DNA of 64,000 bases from CAZSBB01 sp964605235 (GTDB lineage: Bacteria > Planctomycetota > Phycisphaerae > Phycisphaerales > Phycisphaeraceae). The position numbers and the translations under genes were made by a program. Shown here in pieces: positions 51,506-60,499 of the stretch. Numbering within the stretch: the first letter of the stretch is position 1; the number at the start of each line of letters is the position of its first letter. Where the stretch lies: positions 42,031 through 106,030 of the forward strand of contig CAZSBB010000023.1 of assembly GCA_964605235.1 (NCBI GenBank), in the 5' to 3' direction. The notes under the pieces were generated by a model, which was given only the letters and a program-made list of their open reading frames with translations, searched no databases and was not told where the DNA came from.

Positions 51506-52888
51506 TCAAAAGGCGTCGTGCAGATCCCACGCGTGCGCGGCACGCAGCGCCACCGCCTGCTCACGCGCGAAAACCTGCGCCCCCGGCGGCTGATCGCCCA
51601 CGCGGCCCAGATGCCCGGAGATTTCACAGGTGGCGACCTGGCGCTGGTTGACATAAACCTCCAGCACGCAGCGGTCGCGGAAGATGTGGAGGTGGATCAC
51701 GTCTTCGTCGGGCAGCAGCGGCAGGTCGTAGGTGGAGTAGCCGATGGACAGCAGTTGGCGTTGCAGGTCATAGGCGACGGTGACGCCGGTGTGGACCGCC
51801 ACGACGCCGGCGGGCTGGCGGTTAAACACCAGTTCGATTTCGTGGCCGGTGGTATGCAGGTTGGGGAAGTCGACGGGTTGGTCGGGCGAGAGTTTGTTGA
51901 CCGGCAAATCACACTGCGGGCCGCGCAGGGCTGCCAGTTCCGGCGCGGGGGTGATGGCCAGCCGGCCGTCGGGGCGCAGCGTCAGCACGCGCGGGAGGGT
52001 GAGCATGCCGGTCCAGGCACTGTCGGGATGGTGGCCGCAGTTGATCCAACCCCAGATGATGCGCCGGCCGCGAGGATCAAGCAGCCCATTGGGGGCATAA
52101 AACGCACGCGGCCCCGCCAGGTCCAAGGGCAACCACGGGCCGGGGGTAAAGCGATCATTGCGGTACGTGCCGATGCTGTAGCGCACCTGGTCATGCGGCG
52201 ACACGGTGAGCATCCAGGTGGTGTCATCCCCTGCACGCAGCGGGAAAAACAGCGGACATTCCCAGTTGCAACCGAAGCCGGTGCAGAGTTCGCCGAGGTA
52301 ATCCCAGTGGTGCAGATCATTGCTGCGATAGAGCAGGACCGCCCCGCCGCGTCGGGGAATGCCTGAGCCGATGACCATGCGCCAGTGGTCGCCTTCGCGC
52401 CAGACATAAGGATCGCGGAAGCCTTCCAGATCGGAGCGCGGCGGGGTGGTGATGACCGGGCCAGCGGGGCGCTTGGTGAAGGTGCGCAGGCCGTCGTGAC
52501 TGACCGCCAGGCATTGCACTTCGGGCATCACGCCGGTGTACAGCGCGGTGGGCGTGTCGCCATCGAGCACGCAGCAGCCGGACCAGACGCCCCCGCCATC
52601 GCCGGCGTGGGCTTCGGGCGCGAGCGCCAACGGCCAGTGTTCCCAATGCGCCAGGTCCTGGCTGACCACGTGCGCCCAGTACTTCAGCCCGCTTCTGGGC
52701 GCGGGGGTGTGCTGGAGGAACAGGTGGTACGCACCGTCATACCACAGCGGGCCGTTGGGATCGTTGATCCAGCCGGCGGGCGTGGCGACATGGTAGCGCG
52801 GGCGCAGCGGATCGGCGGCGGCGCGCGGAGTGAGCTGCGCCACCTGCTGGGCGGCCTGGTCAAGCAACTGCTGATGAGAAGAGGTCAT
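51506..52888 (-). CDS. GH32 family beta-fructosidase-like enzyme
   Basis: This 460-residue protein has the GH32 fingerprint: WINDPNG (nucleophile D43), then GGVWSGCCVLDG, the FRDP motif (EGFRDPYVWREGDHW) with the transition-state Asp, and WECPLFFPL with the acid/base Glu. LDLAGPRAFYAPNGLLDPRGRRIIWGWINCG is also typical. These enzymes cut sucrose, sucrose-6-phosphate, inulin or levan. There is no signal peptide, pointing to a cytoplasmic sucrose or fructo-oligosaccharide hydrolase. The C-terminal beta-sandwich (VAVHTGVTVAYDLQRQLLSIG) is shorter than in most members. No transporter or regulator for fructans lies next to it. Confidence 0.93.
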   Translation of the reverse strand: MTSSHQQLLDQAAQQVAQLTPRAAADPLRPRYHVATPAGWINDPNGPLWYDGAYHLFLQHTPAPRSGLKYWAHVVSQDLAHWEHWPLALAPEAHAGDGGGVWSGCCVLDGDTPTALYTGVMPEVQCLAVSHDGLRTFTKRPAGPVITTPPRSDLEGFRDPYVWREGDHWRMVIGSGIPRRGGAVLLYRSNDLHHWDYLGELCTGFGCNWECPLFFPLRAGDDTTWMLTVSPHDQVRYSIGTYRNDRFTPGPWLPLDLAGPRAFYAPNGLLDPRGRRIIWGWINCGHHPDSAWTGMLTLPRVLTLRPDGRLAITPAPELAALRGPQCDLPVNKLSPDQPVDFPNLHTTGHEIELVFNRQPAGVVAVHTGVTVAYDLQRQLLSIGYSTYDLPLLPDEDVIHLHIFRDRCVLEVYVNQRQVATCEISGHLGRVGDQPPGAQVFAREQAVALRAAHAWDLHDAF

Positions 52889-52929
52889 GGTGGCGATCCA
52901 GCGAAGAGTAAGCAGACCAACCGAACACG

Positions 52930-54744
52930 TTACACACCCAGGGTCGCATCATCATGGGGCACGATCGCTTCATGCTGCTCTTCCTTTTCCGCCAGCGCCA
53001 GCGCCGCGAGCACTTCGGTGCTGTTGGCGCTGCGGCGGACGCGCAGGCGCGTGCCTTCCTGGCTGAAGATGCGGGCGAAGAGCGCCAGCAATTCGAGTTG
53101 GGCGGTTTGATCCTGTTCGGGAGTCAGCAACACGCAGATGATGCGGGCGGGCTGGCCATCGGGCGAGTCGAAGTCCACGCCATGTTCGCTGATGCCCAGA
53201 AAAATCCAGGGTTCTTTGAGTTCGATGAGGCGGGCGTGGGGCACCGCCAGGCCGTTCTCCAGGCCGGTGCGCATCATCATTTCGCGTTGCCAGACGGCGC
53301 CGCCAATGCGGTGCGTGGTCAAGCCGGTGACTTTGGCGGCCCGCTGGGCGAGTTCGGAAATGGCTTCGCGGGCGGTGGCGGCTTGCAGGCGCACGACGAT
53401 GTGGCTGTCGGTGAGCAGATCGGTGAAGCTGCGGCGGCGTTGGCGTTGGAGCAGGCGTTGGAGCAGTGGGCCGGACATCAGGCTGGTGGTCAGCGCCATG
53501 ATGACGATGGCGACAAAGAGCTGGTCGGTGATGAGGCCGGCGGTGCGGGCAAGCTGGCCGAGGATGATGCCCATGGCGCCCTGCGCCGCCATGCCGCAGC
53601 CGATGCCCAGGGCTTCGCGTTTACCCAACCCCCCGAGGCGCGCCCCCAGAAAGCACCCGCCGATTTTGCCCGAGCAGGCGATGACGAACACCAGCAGCAC
53701 CATGCCCAGGTGAAAGCTTTCGAGGAAGTTCACATGCAGGCCGATGCTGGCGAAAAAGATGGGGGCGAAGATGTTGGTGATGAACTGATGGATGGTGTCG
53801 CGGGTGCGCTGGCGCAGGTGATGGGAATCGCCCAGGCAGACGCCGGCGACGAAGGCGCCCAGGATGGAATGCACGCCGATGTGCTCGGTGAAGGCGGCAC
53901 AGAACAGCGCGGTGACCAGCACAAAGCCCAGCACGCCGCCGGGCCAGCTCCAGTGGGCCTGGATGTAGGGCAGCAGGCGATGCAGCAGCAGGCGCACGAC
54001 CGTGAGCATCAGCAGGATGAACCCGAGCGTCAGCCCGATGGTCCACAGCACGCCGCCACTTCCGGAAGCTGCCGTCTGCGCCGCCTGCGCCGCTTCCAGG
54101 CCCACGCCCGGATTGATCAGCGCCAGCACGATGGCGAACAGCAGCCAGCCCACCAGGTCGTTCATCATGGCGGCGGACATGATGAGCATGCCGATGTCGC
54201 TCTTGAACATGTCCAGGTCCATGAGGATGCGGGCGATGACCGGCAGCGCGGTGATGCTCATGGAAATGCCGGCGAACAAGGCGAACGCCAGCAACGGATG
54301 CTCCCCACCGTAGCCCAACCAGCGCGGCGTCAGCGTCGACACGCCCGCGCCCATGACAAACGGCAGCGCCACGCCCAGCAGACTCACCAGCACGGCGGCG
54401 CGGCCCTGGCGCCAGACGGTCGACAGGTCCACTTCCAGCCCCGCCACCAGCAGCAGCATGGCGACGCTGAGCACCACCAGCCCTTCAAGCGCGATGGCGG
54501 TGGGTCCGGTGGTGGGATACAGCGCGTTGAACGTGTCTGGGCTGAGGTAACCGAACACGGTGGGCCCCAGCAGAATGCCCGCAACCAGTTCGCCCAGCAC
54601 GGTGGGTTGGCGAAAACGGCGCGCCATCTCGCCCAGCCCGCGCGCCAGCGCCAGCATGACGCCCAGCCCCAGCAGGAAGATGGTGATCTCATGCGGGGTC
54701 AGGTTGTCGTTGGCCAGAATCGGCAGCGTGGTCCACATGCTCAT
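52930..54744 (-). CDS. CPA2-type cation/proton antiporter with C-terminal PTS EIIA-like domain
   Basis: This 604-residue fusion starts with a Kef/NapA-like sodium/proton exchanger domain: RFRQPTVLGELVAGILLGPTVFG, LLLVAGLEVDLSTVWRQG, ALFAGISMSITALPVIARIL, MMNDLVGWLLFAIVL and GAFVAGVCLGDSHHLR. From about residue 440 a PTS EIIA type 2 (fructose/nitrogen) domain follows (FTDLLTDSHIVVRLQAATAREAISELAQRA), with the phosphorylatable histidine near residue 500 in NGLAVPHARL. The fusion suggests that antiport is controlled by phosphorylation or by a conformation linked to the PTS. It lies 28 bases after a paralogue of the same design. Confidence 0.92.
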   Translation of the reverse strand: MSMWTTLPILANDNLTPHEITIFLLGLGVMLALARGLGEMARRFRQPTVLGELVAGILLGPTVFGYLSPDTFNALYPTTGPTAIALEGLVVLSVAMLLLVAGLEVDLSTVWRQGRAAVLVSLLGVALPFVMGAGVSTLTPRWLGYGGEHPLLAFALFAGISMSITALPVIARILMDLDMFKSDIGMLIMSAAMMNDLVGWLLFAIVLALINPGVGLEAAQAAQTAASGSGGVLWTIGLTLGFILLMLTVVRLLLHRLLPYIQAHWSWPGGVLGFVLVTALFCAAFTEHIGVHSILGAFVAGVCLGDSHHLRQRTRDTIHQFITNIFAPIFFASIGLHVNFLESFHLGMVLLVFVIACSGKIGGCFLGARLGGLGKREALGIGCGMAAQGAMGIILGQLARTAGLITDQLFVAIVIMALTTSLMSGPLLQRLLQRQRRRSFTDLLTDSHIVVRLQAATAREAISELAQRAAKVTGLTTHRIGGAVWQREMMMRTGLENGLAVPHARLIELKEPWIFLGISEHGVDFDSPDGQPARIICVLLTPEQDQTAQLELLALFARIFSQEGTRLRVRRSANSTEVLAALALAEKEEQHEAIVPHDDATLGV

Positions 54745-54772
54745 GAAATCAGCTTAGCGAGCCCGGGAGCGG

Positions 54773-56638
54773 TCAGTGTTCGGTCTGCTCGTGGTGCAGC
54801 ACATTGAGCGCCGCGAGCAGTTCGGTCTGCGTGCCTGCCCGGGCCACGGCATCCACCGCTTCGGGGCGGCCGAAGGTGCGCCCGATGATAGCGAGCAATT
54901 CAATCTGTGACGTGGCGTCCTCCTGCGGGGACAGCAGCAGGCAGATGACCCGCGCCGGCTCGCCATCGCGGGCGTCGAAGTCCACGCCGTTGGCGCTGAC
55001 GCCGATGTACACCTGCGCGGCTTTGAGTCCGGGCAAGCGGGTGTGCGGCGCCGCCAGCCCATGCGCCAGGCCGGTGCTCATCAATTCTTCACGATGCCAG
55101 ACCATGCGACACAGTTCGGTGGGCCCCACCGGGGTGAAGCGGGCGGCGTGCTGACAGAGTTCCTCGATCGCGCCGTAGCGCGTGCGGGCTTTGAGCTGGG
55201 GCAGGAAGCCGTTCTCCGCCAGCACATCGCGCAAGGTCAGTTGCCGTTGCCGGCGTAAGGCGCGTTGCATGAGCGGGCCGGCGATCAGGCTGGTCGCCAA
55301 CGCCATGACCACGATGGCGACGAACAATTCTTCGCCGATCAGGCCATGGCTGTAGGCGAGTTTGCCCAGGATGATTTCCATGGCGCCGCGGGCGACCATG
55401 CCGAAGCCCACCGCCCAGCTTTCCTGACGGTCGAGGTTGACCATTTTGCCGCCGATGACGCAGCCGGCGACTTTGCCGATGATCGCCACCACCAGCACGA
55501 TGATGACCATCAGCGGATCGAACGCGTCGATGAAGTGGACGCGCAGGCCGATGGTGGCGAAAAACAGCGGCCCGAAAATGTTGGCGATGAATTGGTGAAT
55601 GACCTCGCGGGTGCGGGCCCGCAGATGCGCCGAGTCGCCCAGCGCCACGCCGGCGATGAACGCGCCGAAGATCGAATGGATGCCGATCCATTCCGTCAGG
55701 GCCGCGCACGCCAGCGCCATCGCCAGCACGAACACCAGCACCCCGCCGGGCCATTGGGCGTGGGCCTGCACATAGGGCAAGGCGCGGTGGAACACCATGC
55801 GCCCCAGCGTAAGCATCCCGCCAATGAATGTCAGGGTCAGGAGAATCGTCACCCCGATGCCGCTGCCCCCGGACGTCCCCCCTCCCGCAGCGGGTTCATT
55901 CACCAGCGTCTCGGCGGTCGCCGCCAGCGCCTGCACGGCTTCTCCGGCGTGGTGGGCCACCGCCCCGCCGACCCCCGTGCCGCCGGCGGCTTCGATCATC
56001 GCCAGCACCATCGCGAAGCCGATCCAGCCGACCAGGTCGTTGATCATCGCCGAGCTCATCACCAGCAGGCCCACATCGCTCTTGGCGAGATTCAGGTCCA
56101 TGAGAATCTTGGCGATCACCGGCAAGGCGGTGATGGACAGGGCAATGCCCACGAACAGCGCGAAAGGCAGTTTCAGGTGCGGGCTCACGCCGCCCAGCAG
56201 GTCGCTGCCGAACCACGCCAGCACGAAACCGGTGGCGAACGGCACGATCATGCTCATCATGCTGATCGCCAGCGTCGCCCGGCCCTGCCGCAGCACGCTC
56301 GACAGGTCCACCTCCAGCCCGGCGATGAGCAACAGCAGCACCGCCCCGAGCATGCTCAGGGTTTCCAGCCCCAGCCACGCCGAACCGGTCTCGGGAAACA
56401 GCCACCCGGCGACGCCCGGCGCCATAGCACCTAAGACCGTCGGCCCCAGCACCACGCCGGCGAGGATTTCCCCCAATACCGCCGGCTGGCGAAACCGGCG
56501 CGCCAACTCGCCCAGTAATTTCGCCAGACCCAACAAGACCGCCAGGCCCGCCAGCAGGACGGTGATGTCCGCAGGTTCCAAGGCGCCGGCGGCGAGCAGG
56601 AGCGGTAAGGAAGTAATCGAAGGCATAGGGAGTTCCAT
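54773..56638 (-). CDS. CPA2-type cation/proton antiporter with C-terminal PTS EIIA-like domain
   Basis: This 621-residue paralogue of the preceding gene has the same design: RFRQPAVLGEILAGVVLGPTVLG, LLIAGLEVDLSSVLRQG, ALFVGIALSITALPVIAKIL, MINDLVGWIGFAMVL and GAFIAGVALGDSAHLR, then an EIIA type 2 domain (LTLRDVLAENGFLPQLKARTRYGAIEELCQHA) with the histidine in HGLAAPHTRLPGL near residue 531. A glycine-rich insertion (about residues 225-260) is absent from the neighbour. ATG 56638 or ATG 56626 may be the start; the latter has GGA at suitable distance. The pair may form a heteromer or respond to different ions. Confidence 0.92.
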   Translation of the reverse strand: MELPMPSITSLPLLLAAGALEPADITVLLAGLAVLLGLAKLLGELARRFRQPAVLGEILAGVVLGPTVLGAMAPGVAGWLFPETGSAWLGLETLSMLGAVLLLLIAGLEVDLSSVLRQGRATLAISMMSMIVPFATGFVLAWFGSDLLGGVSPHLKLPFALFVGIALSITALPVIAKILMDLNLAKSDVGLLVMSSAMINDLVGWIGFAMVLAMIEAAGGTGVGGAVAHHAGEAVQALAATAETLVNEPAAGGGTSGGSGIGVTILLTLTFIGGMLTLGRMVFHRALPYVQAHAQWPGGVLVFVLAMALACAALTEWIGIHSIFGAFIAGVALGDSAHLRARTREVIHQFIANIFGPLFFATIGLRVHFIDAFDPLMVIIVLVVAIIGKVAGCVIGGKMVNLDRQESWAVGFGMVARGAMEIILGKLAYSHGLIGEELFVAIVVMALATSLIAGPLMQRALRRQRQLTLRDVLAENGFLPQLKARTRYGAIEELCQHAARFTPVGPTELCRMVWHREELMSTGLAHGLAAPHTRLPGLKAAQVYIGVSANGVDFDARDGEPARVICLLLSPQEDATSQIELLAIIGRTFGRPEAVDAVARAGTQTELLAALNVLHHEQTEH

Positions 56639-56846
56639 GGGGGCAACTTATCCAAGTGTGCCGATTGTAGCGCCTCTGCCGGGTGTTTGCCCGCCATGAT
56701 GCCCATGGAGGCGCCGCCAAAGATGCCCGGCGCGCCGACGGGGTTACAGTGAAGCCGCAGTTGAGTCGGTTGCGGCAGGTAAAAACCTGTCCGAACCGGG
56801 TTCAAAAAACGTTGGGCGACGGATAGTCCAGCGGTAGAATGGGTTT

Positions 56847-57296
56847 ATGGGAGACGTGGCCTCGCGCGCCGACATGCCGAGTTCGCACAGTCACAGCCAG
56901 TTCGTGGTGCTGGCGGATCGGCGTGGCCCGCGCCCCATCGCCCTGTTGCGCCTGCTGCAACGGCGCCAACTGGCGGTGCGCGTGGTCTGGAGCCTGGACG
57001 AACTCGACGAAGTGCTGGCGCAGTCGCCGGTGCAGGTCGTGGTCGTGCATGAGCCCCAGCGCTGGCGCAGCCTGGCGGAGCGCGCCGAACATTGGCGCGG
57101 GCGTCAACAGGAGCTGCGCTGGTGGCAATTCGTCGATGGCGCTGACGGCGCCCAGCGGCTCGAACCATTGCCGCTGCTCACAGCGCCGCCGACCACGCCC
57201 CAGACCCGGCCGACCGCCCGCCTGTCGCCTCAGCAATGGAATGTGCTGATCGGCGCCGCCTTGCGGGGAACCGCCCCGCCGCGGAACCTGGCGTAG
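56847..57296 (+). CDS. hypothetical protein, receiver-like fold, partner of diguanylate cyclase
   Basis: This 149-residue protein reads SQFVVLADRRGPRPIALLRLLQRRQLAVRVVWSLDELDEVLAQSPVQVVVVHEP, an alternating strand-helix pattern like a response-regulator receiver but without a recognisable phospho-acceptor Asp at strand three. The C-terminal 50 residues are Pro- and Arg-rich. It lies 23 bases before the cyclase gene in the same direction, and the N-terminal domain of that cyclase has a similar degenerate fold, so the two may share an ancestor or work together. No ribosome-binding site is evident; GTG 56856, behind GGGAGAC, is an alternative start. Competing frames on the other strand lack any motif. 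Confidence 0.55.
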   Translation: MGDVASRADMPSSHSHSQFVVLADRRGPRPIALLRLLQRRQLAVRVVWSLDELDEVLAQSPVQVVVVHEPQRWRSLAERAEHWRGRQQELRWWQFVDGADGAQRLEPLPLLTAPPTTPQTRPTARLSPQQWNVLIGAALRGTAPPRNLA

Positions 57297-57319
57297 GATG
57301 AGAGTGGGAGTCCGTGACC

Positions 57320-58792
57320 ATGACTGAGCAGCGTGTGGAAACTGACGCACCGCGCCGTGCGGCAGGTGGAGCAGTCGCCGCAGCCAATCCGCAAGCTGAC
57401 GTGAATCCGCGCGTCCGCGACGTCGGGCCCATCCTGCTCGTCGGCGCGCCCAACTTCATCGATCATGTCCGCGAGTTGCTCGAACAGGCGGGCTTGCCCC
57501 AGCCCGTCGGCAGCGCCCGCACCTACCTGGCGGCGCTCGCCGAAGCCGGCGCCCTGCGCCCGCAGGTGGTCATCGGCAGCGTCGATGGCCTGCGCGAACT
57601 GGCGGCTTCCACCGCCACCGCCCTGCGCCGGCTGGTGCCGCGCGTCCGCCTGCTGCTGCTGCCCCAGCCCACCGATCAGGAACTGGCGATCGCCCGCCGG
57701 GCGGTGCTGGCGGGGTTCGACAATCTGCTGACGCAGCCGGTCGCCCCCGCGCGCCTGCGCGAGGCGGTGCTGGCGGAGCAGCCCATCGCTGCGTCGGCGT
57801 TGGCAGCCGAGGCGCCGGTGGTGACCGCCCCCGAAGAAAAAACCAGCCCGGTGGTGGTGATGCCCACTGCCCCGGAGCTTCTAGTCTCCTCCGAACCCAG
57901 TGCCGTGCATCACACGCTGGAACTGGTGGGTTCCCCAAGCACCGACGAATACCGCGTGGAACTGGGCGACACCGATCTGGTGGAGCAACTGCTGACCGAT
58001 CGGCCCGACGTGCTGCCCATCGCCTTGCAACTGCTGGCGCAGAGCGCGCCGGACCTGGACCTGGTGTATGCCGCCGACCCCGCCGCCACGCCGGATGATC
58101 GGCAGCTGGCGCTGGTGGAACACGACGGCAAGCGCTTCGGCTGCCTGCATGCCCCGCTGACCACCGCCGAAGACACCCTCGTCGGCTGGGCGGGTTGGCT
58201 GGCGCGCTGGCTGGCGCTGCAGGCGCGCGTGACCCATCTGCACCGCGCCGCCACCACCGACTTCCTCACCGGGGCGTACAACCGCCGGCACTTCGAAGAA
58301 CAACTGGCATACCTGCTCGCCAAGGCGCAGCGCGAACGGTTCCGCGTGACGCTGATGATCTTCGACATCGACGACTTCAAGCACTACAACGACACCTACG
58401 GCCACCCCGCCGGCGACGACATCCTGCGCGAGACGGCGCGGCTGATGCAGTCGGTGGTCCGCACCCACGACATCGTCGCCCGCATCGGCGGCGATGAGTT
58501 CGCCGTCATCTTCTGGGACGCCGAGGCCCCCCGCCGCCCCAACAGCGAACATCCCAATGATGTTCGCCGCGCCGCCCAGCGCTTCCAACGCGCCATCACC
58601 AACCACCAGTTCCCCAAGCTCAGCCAGCAGGCCCCCGGCGAACTGACCATCTCCGGCGGACTGGCGAGCTTTCCCTGGGACGGACGCACGCCCGCGGAGC
58701 TGATGGACAAAGCCGACGAAATGGCGCTGCAGTCCAAACGCCAGGGCAAAAACTGCCTGACCTTCGGCCCCGGCGCCAGTCGGACGGAATGA
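57320..58792 (+). CDS. diguanylate cyclase (GGDEF) with N-terminal pseudo-receiver domain
   Basis: This 490-residue protein starts at ATG 57320, 9 bases after GGGAG. Residues about 35-155 resemble a receiver (ILLVGAPNFIDHVRELLEQAG, PQVVIGSVDGLRELA, LLLLPQPTDQELAIARRAVLAGFDNLLTQPV) without a clear phospho-acceptor pattern. A linker to about residue 310 may hold a GAF-like part. The GGDEF domain begins TDFLTGAYNRRHFEE and has the active site R-I-G-G-D-E-F near residue 390, with the inhibitory RxxD site (RTHD) five residues upstream, so it should make cyclic di-GMP and be product-inhibited. The ending ISGGLASFPWDGRTPAELMDKADEMALQSKRQGKN is typical. Confidence 0.93.
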   Translation: MTEQRVETDAPRRAAGGAVAAANPQADVNPRVRDVGPILLVGAPNFIDHVRELLEQAGLPQPVGSARTYLAALAEAGALRPQVVIGSVDGLRELAASTATALRRLVPRVRLLLLPQPTDQELAIARRAVLAGFDNLLTQPVAPARLREAVLAEQPIAASALAAEAPVVTAPEEKTSPVVVMPTAPELLVSSEPSAVHHTLELVGSPSTDEYRVELGDTDLVEQLLTDRPDVLPIALQLLAQSAPDLDLVYAADPAATPDDRQLALVEHDGKRFGCLHAPLTTAEDTLVGWAGWLARWLALQARVTHLHRAATTDFLTGAYNRRHFEEQLAYLLAKAQRERFRVTLMIFDIDDFKHYNDTYGHPAGDDILRETARLMQSVVRTHDIVARIGGDEFAVIFWDAEAPRRPNSEHPNDVRRAAQRFQRAITNHQFPKLSQQAPGELTISGGLASFPWDGRTPAELMDKADEMALQSKRQGKNCLTFGPGASRTE

Positions 58793-58927
58793 TTACTCGC
58801 ATAATCTTCGATTGAATTCCCAATTATTTGTATACTCCGCCGCTCAGCGCGCCCCGTGCGGCGCGTTTGTGGTGAGCCGCCGACTGCGGTAAACCATCGC
58901 GCAGCAAACCCCCGCAGGAGCATGGTC

Positions 58928-60259
58928 ATGCTGGAAACCTATCGTACGCCCGGCAACTCGTCGTGGTTCGTCCATGATCGTTTTGGCATGTTCATTCACT
59001 GGGGGTTGTACGCCCTGCCCGCCCGGCATGAGTGGGTCAAAAGCCGCGAGAAGCTGAGCGACGCACGCTACGACCTGTACTTCAAGCATTTTGAGCCGGA
59101 TTTGTACGACCCGCAGCAGTGGGCCGACGCCGCCGCCGATGCGGGGATGAAGTATTTCGTCATCACCACCAAGCATCACGACGGCTTCTGCCTGTGGGAC
59201 AGCGCGCTGACGGATTACAAGTCCACCACAGCGCCCAACTGTCGGCAGGACCTGCTGACGCCGATGGTCAATGCCTTCCGCAGCCGGGGCCTGCGCACCG
59301 GCTTCTACCACTCGCTGCTGGATTGGCATCATCCTGATTACGTCGTGGATCACATCAACCATCCGCGCCGGGACGATGATGTGGCCGCGCTGAACCAGCA
59401 GCGCCGGCAGGAGCGCTACGCGCAATACCTGCATGGCCAGGTGCGCGAGCTGCTCACCCACTTCGGCCCGGTCGACCTGCTGTGGTTCGACTTCTCCTTC
59501 CATCCCGATCAAACCAAAGCCCGCGATGACTTCGCCTATCGCAAGGGCCGGGAAGCCTGGCAGAGCGAAAAGCTCTACGCCCTGATTCGCCAGCTGCAAC
59601 CGCAGGTGCTGCTGACCAATCGCCTGGACCTGGAAATGCCGCTGGCGGGCGGCGACTTCCTGACCCCCGAGCAGACGCAGCCGCGCGGCTGGGTGCAGGC
59701 GGAAATCGACGGCCGGAAGGTGCCGGTGGTCTGGGAAGCGTGCCAGACTTTCTCCGGCTCCTGGGGTTACCACCGCGACGAAATGAACTGGCGCGATTCC
59801 GCCCAGCTCCTGCATACGCTCATCGACTGCGTGAGCAAAGGCGGCAACCTGCTGCTGAACGTCGGCCCCACCGGGCGCGGCGAGCTCGACGCCCGCGCCC
59901 TGGCGCGCCTCAAAGACCTGGGCCAGTGGATGCGCCGGCATGGGCGCAGCATCTATGGTTGTACGCAAGCTCCCACCGAGTTCCAGACGCCGCAGGATTG
60001 CCGACTGACCTATCACCCGGAAAAGCAGCGGCTGTATGTCCACCTGCTGGCGTGGCCCTACCGCTATCTGCATCTCGATGGCGCGTTCAAGCAGCGGGTT
60101 GAGTACGCCCAACTCCTGCACGACGGCAGCGAAGTGGACCTGGGCATGGATAAGTGGCACGCCAATCAGATCGAAAGCATGGACAACGTGCTGTCGCTGG
60201 TGCTGCCCCAGCAGCGCCCGGATGTGCTCGTGCCGGTGGTGGAACTGTTTTTGAAGTGA
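58928..60259 (+). CDS. GH29 alpha-L-fucosidase
   Basis: This 443-residue enzyme begins MLETYRTPGNSSWFVHDRFGMFIHWGLYALPARHEW, the GH29 opening, at ATG 58928, 7 bases after AGGAG; an ATG two codons earlier is less well placed. GMKYFVITTKHHDGFCLWDS and the nucleophile segment VDLLWFDFSF follow, then GSWGYHRDEMNWRDSAQLLHTLIDCVSKGGNLLLNVGPTGRGEL. This chain removes fucose from glycan ends. The general acid, which varies in GH29, cannot be assigned by eye. No signal peptide is present. It stands alone between the cyclase and iron genes, but fits the glycan-degrading loci elsewhere in the window. Confidence 0.93.
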   Translation: MLETYRTPGNSSWFVHDRFGMFIHWGLYALPARHEWVKSREKLSDARYDLYFKHFEPDLYDPQQWADAAADAGMKYFVITTKHHDGFCLWDSALTDYKSTTAPNCRQDLLTPMVNAFRSRGLRTGFYHSLLDWHHPDYVVDHINHPRRDDDVAALNQQRRQERYAQYLHGQVRELLTHFGPVDLLWFDFSFHPDQTKARDDFAYRKGREAWQSEKLYALIRQLQPQVLLTNRLDLEMPLAGGDFLTPEQTQPRGWVQAEIDGRKVPVVWEACQTFSGSWGYHRDEMNWRDSAQLLHTLIDCVSKGGNLLLNVGPTGRGELDARALARLKDLGQWMRRHGRSIYGCTQAPTEFQTPQDCRLTYHPEKQRLYVHLLAWPYRYLHLDGAFKQRVEYAQLLHDGSEVDLGMDKWHANQIESMDNVLSLVLPQQRPDVLVPVVELFLK

Positions 60260-60452
60260 CTGAACTTGTTGCTGCCTGGGCGACTCACACTGTCCCACTG
60301 GCCAGCGGTTGCTCATAAGCTGCTTTGCAGACACAAAGCGCAGAGAAGTGGTCTTCGACCCCGACAGGGGCGAAGATCAAGTGCGACAGATTTGTGACCA
60401 GCCGCATGGTTGACTGGTTGAGCCGTTCTGGCCCGGATGTCATCGACACTGC
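60260..60452. other. intergenic region with a possible hairpin
   Basis: No convincing gene. At 60352-60376 TCTTCG and CCCC pair with GGGG and CGAAGA around GACA, with one bulged A, about 90 bases after the fucosidase stop. No T-run follows, so a terminator role is uncertain. Confidence 0.4.
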
Positions 60453-60481
60453 TTGACCAACCCACCACCGCGCAGGACAAT
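60453..60481 (+). promoter_or_regulatory. promoter of the DtxR-FeoA/FeoB genes
   Basis: TTGACC (60453-60458) and GACAAT (60476-60481) are 17 bases apart and match the sigma-70 consensus at five and four of six positions. Transcription would begin near 60488, just before the start codon at 60492. Confidence 0.45.
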
Positions 60482-60483
60482 AT

Positions 60484-60499
60484 AGGATCAAATGATCCT
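60484..60499. promoter_or_regulatory. palindrome over the start codon, candidate DtxR-type operator
   Basis: AGGATCA-AA-TGATCCT is perfect over 7-base arms and contains both the AGGA ribosome-binding site and the ATG at 60492. With the base before it, the half-site TAGGAT resembles half-sites of DtxR operators. It sits at the expected transcription start, where a repressor would block. Confidence 0.5.

Noticed and set aside
60285..60491. Minus-strand open frame of 68 codons in the fucosidase/iron gap
   Set aside because: No ribosome-binding site or motif, and it runs through the promoter region of the DtxR-FeoA gene. It could be a relic, but nothing supports this.
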